A stretch of 14,758 nt of DNA, taken from positions 1-14,758 of the forward strand of contig JAJZHJ010000006.1 of the NCBI GenBank assembly GCA_021804525.1, written 5' to 3'. The translations under genes and the position numbers were made by a program. Within the stretch, counting starts at the first letter, position 1. Each line of letters begins with the position of its first letter. Under the pieces are notes generated by a model. The model was not told the DNA's origin. It was given only the letters and a program-made list of their open reading frames with translations, and searched no databases. Below, piece after piece: positions 8,287 to 14,758 of this stretch. Source of the DNA: Bacteroidota bacterium (GTDB lineage Bacteria > Bacteroidota > Bacteroidia > Bacteroidales > Paludibacteraceae).

Positions 8287-11200
8287 ATGAAAAAAACAAG
8301 TTTACTCTTCATTGTTGCCATAGCTCTTTTGAGCATAATGCAACCTTTGCGTGCATCGAATCCCGCTTCGGCGCTCTGGCCGTTGCTCTCAGGCACAACC
8401 GCAATCTACACAGCAACCACAACAGGACAAGCAAATGCAGCGAACGAATTATTAGCTGCCGGTGCTAACTTGGTTTATGGCTCCGGTAAATCAGTTGGCG
8501 GGGTACCCGTACAAAGTATTAAAGTAAACGGAACCTGGCCACAAGAAACAGCAATGAACAGTACTCGGTATGTTCAATTTGCAGCGTCACCAAAAACAGG
8601 TAGTATTTTCTATGTCGATTCTATAGCCATGACCATAGGAGCCGTGTCATCCAATAACTTACATGCCGTCATTTATTATTCTACCGATTCAACCTTTGCC
8701 ACATCAACGCAAGTGGGGTCATCTTATGCACTAAGTTCCTCTGCATTGCTGCGAGTGCAATTTCCTTCTCTTGGCGTAACCTTAAATCCGGGTCAAACCA
8801 TCTATGTGCGCATCTATCCGTGGGATTCTAATGCCGGAGAAAGCGGAAAATATTTAGCCATGTTGAATGTCGTGGTTGGAGGGTATACTGAATCTGTGCC
8901 GGTATCTTCTTCCGTACTCTGGCCATGTACAACCAACATCACTTCCAATGTTCTCACAGGTACTATGCTAGCAGGTGCTACTACCTTGAGCAACTTGAAA
9001 AACTATGGCAATTTATCATACAGTGGCGTAAGTGGACAATCCATCTATACCGGTGTTGTTTGGCAAGCTGAAACAGCCCCTGCTGAAGGACGGTACATTC
9101 AATTTGCTGCTTCCCCAAAATCGGGAGGAACCTTAGTGGTTGATAGTATTTCCACAAAATTGGCTGCCTATGCTACCAACGATCTTCGTGTTTCCGTTTA
9201 CTACTCGAACGACTCCACTTTTACATTAGCTACGGGAACCAAATTAGGCGGTGACATCGCATTAACCAGCAGTGTTTTTACAAAAACAATCAGTGCATTA
9301 AGCACAAAAGATACTGTAAGCACCGGACAAGCCATTTACATACGATTGTATCCCTATTCACTCTCCACATCTGGTGACCAATGGAAGTTAGTCGGTCTAG
9401 ATAGCATTGCTGTTTATGGTAGAGTGACTGGTGTCACCGCCGATCCTCCAACAATCACCACAACAGCCGTGACAAGCATCTCTACCACCTTTGCCACTAC
9501 CGGAGGCAATGTATCTTCCGATGGAGGCGCAACGGTTACCGACAGAGGCATTGTCTATAGCACCACATCCACTACTCCTACAGTAAGTGACACAAAAGTG
9601 GCAACCGGCACCGGATCGGGTTCATTCACCACACAACTCACCGGTCTGACACCCGGAACTACATACAACTTAAGAGCCTACGCTACAAACTCTGCCGGAA
9701 CAACTTATGGCAGTGTTACTTCATTTGCCACCATGGCAACGCTTACAGTGCCGGTTGTAAGCACGAATACCGTCACAGCTATCTTAGCCAAAACGGCTAC
9801 AAGTGGCGGCAACGTGACAGACTGGGGAGGTTCAACCATTACCTCGCGTGGTATTTGTTGGAGTACCTCAGCCGACCCTACCATTGCCGACTCTCTATCT
9901 ACTAATGGCAACAGCCTTGGGGCATACACCTGCTCGCTCTATCAATTGCTTCCTTCAACAACTTATCATGTACGTGCTTTTGCAACCAATAGCACCGGAA
10001 CAGGTTATGGTAGCGATTCAACCTTTACCACACAAGCGGTTGCACCCGATGTAATTAAAACCGTCGGCAAAGATGCTTGCAGCGATTACAGCACCATACA
10101 GGCCGCCTTTAATGCCGTACCCGATAATTACACAGGCCGTTGGATCATCTATGTGAAACCGGGTGTTTACACCGAAAAATGCGAACTCGCCGCCACTAAA
10201 CCAAATGTCTATTTAATTGGTGAAAATCCTGACTCATGCATTATTACCTACAATGCGTATGCCGGAGAATCGAATGGAGTAGGGGGAACATGGGGCACAA
10301 ACAATTCGTTTAGCGTAGCCATCGATCCAAATGACTTTTATGCCGCAAATATCACGTTCCAAAATACACAAAAAAACGATGGTTCTACAGGCACAGGCGC
10401 TGAGCAAGCCGTTGCGCTACGTACGAAAGGCGACCGCCAACAATATTACAACTGTAAATTACTGGGTTATCAGGATACCTACTACACCAACAGTAATGGT
10501 CGTATCTATATGAAAGACTGTTATATTGAAGGTAGCGTTGACTTTATTTTTGGCAACGGTGTGATGGTGCTCGACAGTTGTACCACCTTTGTCAACAGAA
10601 ATGGCGGAGTCAATTGTGCTCCCAACACCGATGCTGCCTCCTCGTTCGGATATGTATTTTTGAACTGTACCCTATCATCGTTACCTTCCGGCACGCTTGA
10701 TTTTAATGGTACTGCCATGTCAAGTTTCTATCTTGGAAGGCCATGGCAAAATTCACCAAAAGCTGTTTACATCACCTGTTATGAGCCAGCAACGCTGAAT
10801 CCGCAGGGGTGGCTCAACATGACAGGCGGATTGAACCCCTTCTTTGCCGAATATAAATGCACTGGTCCTGGATCGAGTTATGCAAACCGTTCTACCAACG
10901 TAGATTACTATGGAAATCAATTGACTGATGCGCAAGCAGCCACGTACACCATCAGCAATATCTTTGCCAAAACGACAAACTCCAGCTTTGCATACAGTTG
11001 GATGCCATCGACTTTTACTATGCAGGATACCACCTTTACATGTGGTGGAGGTTCAACCGGTATTCAAAATCCCACGGAAAATACAGGATTCACGCTGGGA
11101 CAAAATTCACCGAATCCGATTGTCTCGTCCGGCACCATTCGTTATTCCATCCCAAAAGATTGTCAGGTAACACTCACCGTAATGAATGTTGTAGGATCGA

Positions 11201-11343
11201 CAGTAGCCACGTTGGCAAACAGCTATCAAAGCGCAGGGACCTATGAAGTACAGGTAAATAAGCAATCCCTCGCCAGCGGTCTCTATTATTACACGCTGCA
11301 AGCTGACAATGTGAGACTCACGAAAAAGATGCTGATCAGATAA
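8287..11343 (+). CDS. Secreted multidomain pectinesterase (pectin methylesterase, CE8-type) with T9SS sorting domain
   Basis: The enzyme should hydrolyse methyl esters of homogalacturonan outside the cell, giving de-esterified pectin and methanol. The 1018 residues read as follows. Residues 1-23 are a signal peptide (MKK, hydrophobic core, likely cleavage after LRA). Residues about 25-385 hold two copies of an unnamed beta-rich module. Residues about 387-482 and 488-584 are FN3-like repeats with the LTPGTTYNLRAYATNSAGT type of ending. Residues about 590-910 are the pectinesterase beta-helix. Residues about 933-1018 are a T9SS type A sorting domain (GQNSPNP, then GLYYYTL and a basic end, KKMLIR). 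Catalytic features are complete: Q707 in EQAVALR, Q729-D730 in GYQDTYY, D752 in GSVDFIFG and R818 in LGRPW. D730 and D752 are one residue further apart than in plant and Erwinia enzymes, due to a small loop insertion. The ATG is fixed by the signal peptide. The gene stands alone between a long spacer and a terminator, with no pectate lyase or SusCD pair beside it. The catalytic family is certain; surface anchoring versus release is inferred. Confidence 0.95.
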   Translation: MKKTSLLFIVAIALLSIMQPLRASNPASALWPLLSGTTAIYTATTTGQANAANELLAAGANLVYGSGKSVGGVPVQSIKVNGTWPQETAMNSTRYVQFAASPKTGSIFYVDSIAMTIGAVSSNNLHAVIYYSTDSTFATSTQVGSSYALSSSALLRVQFPSLGVTLNPGQTIYVRIYPWDSNAGESGKYLAMLNVVVGGYTESVPVSSSVLWPCTTNITSNVLTGTMLAGATTLSNLKNYGNLSYSGVSGQSIYTGVVWQAETAPAEGRYIQFAASPKSGGTLVVDSISTKLAAYATNDLRVSVYYSNDSTFTLATGTKLGGDIALTSSVFTKTISALSTKDTVSTGQAIYIRLYPYSLSTSGDQWKLVGLDSIAVYGRVTGVTADPPTITTTAVTSISTTFATTGGNVSSDGGATVTDRGIVYSTTSTTPTVSDTKVATGTGSGSFTTQLTGLTPGTTYNLRAYATNSAGTTYGSVTSFATMATLTVPVVSTNTVTAILAKTATSGGNVTDWGGSTITSRGICWSTSADPTIADSLSTNGNSLGAYTCSLYQLLPSTTYHVRAFATNSTGTGYGSDSTFTTQAVAPDVIKTVGKDACSDYSTIQAAFNAVPDNYTGRWIIYVKPGVYTEKCELAATKPNVYLIGENPDSCIITYNAYAGESNGVGGTWGTNNSFSVAIDPNDFYAANITFQNTQKNDGSTGTGAEQAVALRTKGDRQQYYNCKLLGYQDTYYTNSNGRIYMKDCYIEGSVDFIFGNGVMVLDSCTTFVNRNGGVNCAPNTDAASSFGYVFLNCTLSSLPSGTLDFNGTAMSSFYLGRPWQNSPKAVYITCYEPATLNPQGWLNMTGGLNPFFAEYKCTGPGSSYANRSTNVDYYGNQLTDAQAATYTISNIFAKTTNSSFAYSWMPSTFTMQDTTFTCGGGSTGIQNPTENTGFTLGQNSPNPIVSSGTIRYSIPKDCQVTLTVMNVVGSTVATLANSYQSAGTYEVQVNKQSLASGLYYYTLQADNVRLTKKMLIR
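8359..9441 (+). repeat. Tandem duplication of a ~175-residue module in the pectinesterase N-terminus
   Basis: Residues about 25-203 and 204-385 align as two copies. Paired landmarks are LWP at 30-32 and 211-213, YVQFAASPKTG at 95-105 with YIQFAASPKSG at 270-280, YYSTDSTF with YYSNDSTF, and GQTIYVRIYPW from 169 with GQAIYIRLYPY from 347. The offset drifts from 181 to 175 to 178 residues, so short indels have accumulated. Codon-level divergence indicates an old duplication. Alternating short hydrophobic stretches suggest a beta-sandwich, possibly carbohydrate-binding, but I do not recognise a named family. Confidence 0.75.
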
Positions 11344-11401
11344 AAATCGGTAAGCATTCTTCAAACAAGCATTATAGAAATTCTATAGGCTATTTCTGAT
11401 C

Positions 11402-11434
11402 ACCGCCGTGCACAATCGTGTGCATGGCGGTTTT
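11402..11434 (+). terminator. Rho-independent terminator after the pectinesterase gene
   Basis: ACCGCCGTGCACA (11402-11414) pairs with TGTGCATGGCGGT (11419-11431) around the four-base loop ATCG. This gives a 13-bp stem with one G-U pair, followed by a short T run ending at 11434. It lies 58 bases after the stop codon. A weaker AT-only inverted repeat, TATAGAA-A-TTCTATA, precedes it at 11373-11387. Confidence 0.85.
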
Positions 11435-11515
11435 CGTATTAACTACGCTACACACCTTGATTGTTTCCATTATTCCTTCGTACTTTATTCGTATTTTAAT
11501 CGCATAATCGTATAA

Positions 11516-11594
11516 GATAACCTATAGATATCCCATAGATAACTCATAGACATACCATAGATAACCCATACTAATTTACTATGGATTATCTATG
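11516..11594. repeat. Array of 11-bp repeats: five direct copies and one inverted copy
   Basis: Five consecutive units fill 11516-11570: GATAACCTATA, GATATCCCATA, GATAACTCATA, GACATACCATA and GATAACCCATA, consensus GATAACCCATA. After nine bases, TATGGATTATC at 11580-11590 is an inverted copy. As a result CATAGATAACCCATA (11556-11570) and TATGGATTATCTATG (11580-11594) form a 15-bp stem with one mismatch and a 9-base loop. The period is close to one helical turn, which would place every unit on the same face of the DNA. The units are too short and lack spacers for CRISPR. Possible roles are clustered protein-binding sites, or a piece of a repetitive or mobile element; the sequence alone does not decide. 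Confidence 0.7.
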
Positions 11595-11750
11595 CGTTAT
11601 GTAAGAATCAGACTTGATTCAGATATCTATAAATATAAAGACAAATATGGTTATAATGTGGAGCAAGTAGGAATCAACCTTAGCATCAACAAGAAAGAAA
11701 AATTGAAACGGATTCAACCAATAAACAGGTATCATAGGAAGAAAAAGTGA
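11592..11750 (+). CDS. Possible small lysine-rich protein, 52 residues, unrecognised
   Basis: An ATG at 11592-11594 opens a 52-codon frame ending in TGA at 11748-11750. The product starts MRYVRIRLDSDIYKYKDKYG and ends in a run of basic residues (NRYHRKKK). It is strongly basic, with many Lys, Arg and Tyr, and no membrane segment or signal peptide, so nucleic-acid binding would fit if it is real. I do not recognise a family. The ATG forms the last bases of the inverted repeat arm at 11580-11594, so the start could be hidden in the hairpin. No Shine-Dalgarno sequence or exact promoter precedes it. A chance frame in A-rich DNA, or a remnant of a mobile element, is at least as likely. Confidence 0.25.
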   Translation: MRYVRIRLDSDIYKYKDKYGYNVEQVGINLSINKKEKLKRIQPINRYHRKKK

Positions 11751-11784
11751 CACCTAAAACGCATGTTATCCAAAATCAAATGGT

Positions 11785-11792
11785 TATCTTTG
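11785..11792 (+). promoter_or_regulatory. Bacteroidota -7 box TATCTTTG for the glycosyltransferase operon
   Basis: TATCTTTG followed by TGCG matches TAnnTTTG exactly and lies about 120 bases before the glycosyltransferase start. A clear TTTG at -33 is not seen. Transcription would begin near 11800 and give a leader of about 115 bases. It is the best plus-strand box in this spacer and lies downstream of the pectinesterase terminator, so the operon is probably transcribed independently. Confidence 0.5.
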
Positions 11793-11914
11793 TGCGCTTA
11801 TTGAATTTGTGAGATAGCATTAAACTTCCTTGTCATTCAATTAGATAAAAGAAAACCGATAAGGCAAACAATACGTTGTGAAATTTATTCGATCTACTTA
11901 AAAAGCATTATCAA

Positions 11915-12841
11915 GTGAAAGTTTTGATTGTTTGCAGTAAAACGAATGGCAAAGTAGCGCCATTTATCATGGAACAAGTCGAAAGCCTACGTGCAGCAGG
12001 CATTGAGCTTGACTATTTCTTTATTGAGCAAAAAGGAATAAAGGGATATCTTCAGTCGTTTTTTTTATTGAAACAAGCCATCAAAACATTTGAGCCAGAG
12101 GTGATTCATGCCCACTATGGCTTATCAGGCTTATTAGCCAACCTGCAGCGCGGCGTGCCTGTGGTTACCACCTATCACGGAAGCGACATCAACGACCCAA
12201 GGGTAAAACGTTATTCCAACATTTCTATCCGATTGTCGCATTATAACATTTTTGTGTCACAGCGGTTAGCCGACACCATTCGCCATAAAAAACGGTACTC
12301 CATTATTCCCTGTGGTGTCGATATGTCCCTGTTTTATCCCATCGAAAGACAAGTCGCGCGAGAATCGCTTGGCTGGACGAATGAAGGTAAGTATATCGTT
12401 TTTTCAGGCAATCCTGAAGACAAAGTCAAGAATTTTGAACTGGCGAGGCAAGCCGTTTCGTTGTTGCCAAACACGCAGCTAATGCCTTTGGTGGGCTTTA
12501 CACGCGAAGAAGTCAATTTGCTGCTTAATGCCGCTGATGTTGCGCTAATGACCTCTTTCGCCGAAGGGTCTCCACAATTTATCAAAGAAGCCATGGCGTG
12601 CAATTGTCCCATTGTTTCAACGGATGTGGGCGATGTAAAAAGCTTCATTAAAGACATAGAAGGCTGCTATGCTGCTTGTTACGAACAAACGAATATTGCT
12701 AATAAACTTCAGGCAGCTATTGAGTTTTCTCATTTAGGTAAGCGAACGGAAAGTCGAAAGAAAATCAAACAAACAGGCATTGATCTACATACCATTGCTT
12801 TACGTATCAAGGCAATTTTTCAACTGACAATAATCCCATGA
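11915..12841 (+). CDS. GT4-family (GT-B fold) glycosyltransferase
   Basis: This protein probably transfers a sugar from an activated nucleotide donor to a growing surface glycan at the cytoplasmic face of the inner membrane; donor and acceptor are unknown. The 308 residues start at GTG (11915-11917), giving the typical beta-strand opening MKVLIVCSK. No ATG lies upstream in frame before the TGA at 11879. The N-terminal acceptor-side domain includes PEVIHAHYG and TTYHGSDIND. The C-terminal donor-side domain has IIPCGVD and the conserved E-x7-E motif, E217 and E225 within EGSPQFIKEAM, then CPIVSTDVGD. It is shorter than most GT4 enzymes (350-400 residues), with a compact inter-domain region, but both halves are present. 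Its stop overlaps the next start by four bases (ATGA), indicating translational coupling with the FemAB-like gene. The family call is firm; the specific glycan is unknown. Confidence 0.9.
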   Translation: MKVLIVCSKTNGKVAPFIMEQVESLRAAGIELDYFFIEQKGIKGYLQSFFLLKQAIKTFEPEVIHAHYGLSGLLANLQRGVPVVTTYHGSDINDPRVKRYSNISIRLSHYNIFVSQRLADTIRHKKRYSIIPCGVDMSLFYPIERQVARESLGWTNEGKYIVFSGNPEDKVKNFELARQAVSLLPNTQLMPLVGFTREEVNLLLNAADVALMTSFAEGSPQFIKEAMACNCPIVSTDVGDVKSFIKDIEGCYAACYEQTNIANKLQAAIEFSHLGKRTESRKKIKQTGIDLHTIALRIKAIFQLTIIP

Positions 12842-13866
12842 GCCTGATTACCAATCACTATGTTATTACAAACACTGTTAGCGATATTGATCGGCAGCAA
12901 TGGGAATTCTTTGTCGCCGAACATCCGCAAGGCAGTTTCTTTCATACACCTGACTATGTCGATTTGCATCGTGGGTTGAAAGAGTACACGCCCTATGTTG
13001 TGGCGGCTTTCGATTCAACAAAACAATTAGTTGGTTTGTTGGTTGCTATTCGCAGTAGCGTTTACAACGGAATTGGACGTTATGTTACTTCACGAGCCAT
13101 TGTGGTTGGAGGCCCATTGGTAGACAGCCAGCATCCTGAAGTGGCCGAGATGCTTTTAAAGAGCTATTGCAAAACAATAAAATATAGTGCCATCTATACT
13201 CAATTCCGTAATCAGTTTGACACATCTGAATTTCAAGTGGCATTTCAACATGTTAAAGCAAGATTTGAAGAGCATTTAGACATACTTATTGATTTGCAAA
13301 AGCCGGAAGAAACGCTCTGGCAGGAAGTGCACCCTAAAAGACGAAACAAGATACGGCAAGCTCAAAAACAACACGTAGAGGTTCGAAAACTTTCAACAAT
13401 CGAAGAACGAGAAAAATCGTTGCGCATACTCCGCAATGTATACCGACGTGAAAAATTACCTTTGGCTAAGAAGGTATTTTTTGAGCGTGCTTTTGATACA
13501 TTGATTCCGAAAGGGTATTTGAAAGTTTACGGAGCTTTCCACCAACAAAAACTGATAGGAACCCGGTATCTACTTTCTTACAAAACACAGATTTTTGACT
13601 GGTATGCAGGAAGTGATGAACAGTTTTATGCTTTACGTCCTAACGATTTGCTTCCGTGGAAAATTTTTTTGATAAGTAAAGCCGAAGGACACACCCAGTT
13701 TGATTTCGGAGGTGCCGGAAAACCAAATATTCCCTACGGTGTTCGTGATTACAAACTACGATTCGGAGGAACTTTGGTCAATTACGGACGTTACGAAATT
13801 ATTCATAATAACGTTATCTTTGCATTCATGCGCGTTGTCTTTCGTTTTTGGCAGCGTTTGCATTAA
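12838..13866 (+). CDS. FemAB-like / GNAT-fold transferase (Acetyltransf_6 type)
   Basis: This 342-residue cytoplasmic protein resembles the FemAB/CelD-like double-GNAT proteins often found in surface-polysaccharide clusters, where they are thought to transfer an acyl or aminoacyl group to a glycan precursor. Visible signs are an N-terminal half with GSFFHTPDYVD near 32-42, the basic HPKRRNKIRQAQK helix at 165-177, and the C-terminal GNAT core with LIGTRYLLSYKTQIFDWYAGSD. These are followed by FDFGGAG from 288 and GVRDYKLRFGGTLV. The last pair is characteristic of the family. The start ATG overlaps the stop of the preceding glycosyltransferase by four bases, and the next gene follows 16 bases after the stop, so the three genes form one operon. 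True Fem enzymes add amino acids to peptidoglycan bridges; the context here favours glycan modification instead. The substrate cannot be read from the sequence. Confidence 0.82.
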   Translation: MSLITNHYVITNTVSDIDRQQWEFFVAEHPQGSFFHTPDYVDLHRGLKEYTPYVVAAFDSTKQLVGLLVAIRSSVYNGIGRYVTSRAIVVGGPLVDSQHPEVAEMLLKSYCKTIKYSAIYTQFRNQFDTSEFQVAFQHVKARFEEHLDILIDLQKPEETLWQEVHPKRRNKIRQAQKQHVEVRKLSTIEEREKSLRILRNVYRREKLPLAKKVFFERAFDTLIPKGYLKVYGAFHQQKLIGTRYLLSYKTQIFDWYAGSDEQFYALRPNDLLPWKIFLISKAEGHTQFDFGGAGKPNIPYGVRDYKLRFGGTLVNYGRYEIIHNNVIFAFMRVVFRFWQRLH

Positions 13867-13882
13867 TCTCCTGACATATAGC

Positions 13883-14758
13883 ATGAACATTCTTTTTGAT
13901 ATCTGCCATCCAAGTCACGTACATCTATTTAAATATACTATTCGCATTTTACAAGCGAGTGGACATACAGTGATAGTAACTGTAAAAGATATTCCTTCGG
14001 CGAAACAACTTTTAGAGAAGGAGCACATTGATTATATTCCGCTTGGCGGGAAAAAGCGTGATTCGTTGACAGGAAAAGCGTTGATGCAAATTGAATATAA
14101 TTATTTGCTATCACGAATTGCCAGTCATCACAAAATTGATATCGGTGTTGGTTCTTCTGTAACCTTAACACAAGTTGCCCGACTAAACAGATTTCCATCC
14201 CTCTTTTTTGACGATGACGATGATTTCGTTGAACCTTTAACAGTACGATTTGCGCATCCGTTTGCCTCTGTTGTCCTTTCTCCAAAGCCGTTGGAAGGAC
14301 ACCGAAAGAAAAGGCCTGCCATTTTTTATCAAGGCAGCCATGAATTGGCATACCTCCATCCTAACCGTTTTATTCCTGATTCTTCCATTTTAGAAACGAT
14401 CGGATTACACGCGGAGGAACCTTATTTTGTAATGAGGTTTAATGCTTTCAAAGCCCACCATGATGGTAACGTTCAAGGCCTTTCGTTGGAACAAAAGCTC
14501 GATTTGGTCAAACAGCTTGAGCCGCATGGAAAAGTGTTGATCACAACTGAACGTAATATTGAGCCGGAGCTGGCACCGTACCAAATGACGATACCGCCCG
14601 ACAAGATTCATCACCTACTTTATTATGCAACACTTTTTGTAGGCGACAGCCAAACCATGACTTCCGAAGCGGCCATTTTGGGCACTCCGGCCTTCAGATG
14701 TAACACGTTGGTGGGGCAATTATCAGTGATTGAGGAATTGGAGCATCGCTACCAACTT
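13883..14758 (+). CDS. DUF354 family protein (predicted GT-B glycosyltransferase), 3' end outside the window
   Basis: From ATG at 13883-13885 the frame is open for exactly 292 codons to the window edge. The protein begins MNILFDICHPSHVHLFKYTI, the typical DUF354 opening, and continues with GHTVIVTVKD, LGGKKRDSLTGKAL and FYQGSHELAYLHPNRFIPD. Later come EPYFVMRFNAFKAHHDG, TTERNIEPELAPYQMTIPP and the nucleotide-sugar-site-like GDSQTMTSEAAILGTP. All are in the family order. DUF354 proteins have a predicted two-domain GT-B fold related to UDP-GlcNAc 2-epimerases and glycosyltransferases; no reaction is firmly assigned that I know of. A run of five aspartates (110-114) lies in FFDDDDDFVEPL where many relatives have a shorter acidic stretch. 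Typical members have about 340-350 residues, so only the last 50 or so are missing. It starts 16 bases after the FemAB-like gene and belongs to the same operon. Confidence 0.9.
   Translation, partial: MNILFDICHPSHVHLFKYTIRILQASGHTVIVTVKDIPSAKQLLEKEHIDYIPLGGKKRDSLTGKALMQIEYNYLLSRIASHHKIDIGVGSSVTLTQVARLNRFPSLFFDDDDDFVEPLTVRFAHPFASVVLSPKPLEGHRKKRPAIFYQGSHELAYLHPNRFIPDSSILETIGLHAEEPYFVMRFNAFKAHHDGNVQGLSLEQKLDLVKQLEPHGKVLITTERNIEPELAPYQMTIPPDKIHHLLYYATLFVGDSQTMTSEAAILGTPAFRCNTLVGQLSVIEELEHRYQL

Larger units (their letters stand above)
11435..11914. other. Intergenic region between pectinesterase terminator and glycosyltransferase
   Basis: This 480-bp AT-rich stretch has no recognised gene. From left to right it holds an unremarkable stretch to 11515, an array of 11-bp repeats at 11516-11594, a possible 52-codon basic ORF at 11592-11750, and a Bacteroidota -7 box at 11785-11792 serving the next gene. 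The last 120 bases before the glycosyltransferase show nothing further. Confidence 0.6.

Noticed and set aside
11516..11594. Repeat array considered as a CRISPR or plasmid-type iteron origin.
   Set aside because: Units are 11 bp with no spacers, and there are no cas genes, no replication initiator gene and no DnaA-box cluster nearby.
13938..14351. 137-codon minus-strand frame over the DUF354 gene.
   Set aside because: The plus-strand frame from 13883 encodes unmistakable DUF354 motifs over the same DNA, so the antisense frame is a shadow.

Overview
The window looks like chromosomal DNA from a member of the Bacteroidota, probably a Bacteroidales-like environmental or plant-matter-degrading bacterium. 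The evidence is a secreted enzyme ending in a type IX secretion (T9SS) type A sorting domain, -7 promoter boxes of the Bacteroidota form TAnnTTTG, no clear Shine-Dalgarno sequences, and moderately AT-rich coding DNA with very AT-rich spacers. Genus-level placement is not possible from this sequence alone.

Layout. (1) Positions 1-7250, minus strand: a central carbon/nitrogen block read gltB (glutamate synthase large subunit), gltD (small subunit), then acn (aconitase, cut by the left edge). All are housekeeping genes with intact catalytic motifs. (2) Positions 7251-8286: a long, AT-rich, divergent spacer with no convincing gene. It holds candidate gltB promoters, a 9-bp direct repeat near the gltB start, and a perfect 16-bp palindrome with an overlapping LacI-type dyad on the side of the next gene. 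(3) Positions 8287-11343, plus strand: a 1018-residue modular secreted pectinesterase with signal peptide, two copies of an unnamed ~175-residue module, two FN3-like repeats, the pectin methylesterase beta-helix and a T9SS sorting domain. A strong Rho-independent terminator follows. (4) Positions 11435-11914: a spacer with an unusual array of 11-bp repeats (five direct copies plus one inverted copy), a possible 52-codon basic ORF whose ATG lies at the end of the inverted arm, and a good Bacteroidota -7 box. (5) Positions 11915-14758, plus strand: a compact surface-polysaccharide-type operon of a GT4 glycosyltransferase, a FemAB/GNAT-like transferase and a DUF354 predicted glycosyltransferase (cut by the right edge).

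How the parts work together. Aconitase feeds isocitrate towards 2-oxoglutarate, the carbon acceptor used by GltBD with glutamine and NADPH to make glutamate, so the left block plausibly couples 2-oxoglutarate supply to nitrogen assimilation. The pectinesterase removes methyl esters from pectin outside the cell. The right-hand operon probably builds or decorates an extracellular glycan. No RNA gene, CRISPR array, phage or intact insertion sequence was seen. The least explained items are the 11-bp repeat array with its small ORF, the duplicated N-terminal module of the pectinesterase, and the operator-like palindromes upstream of it.
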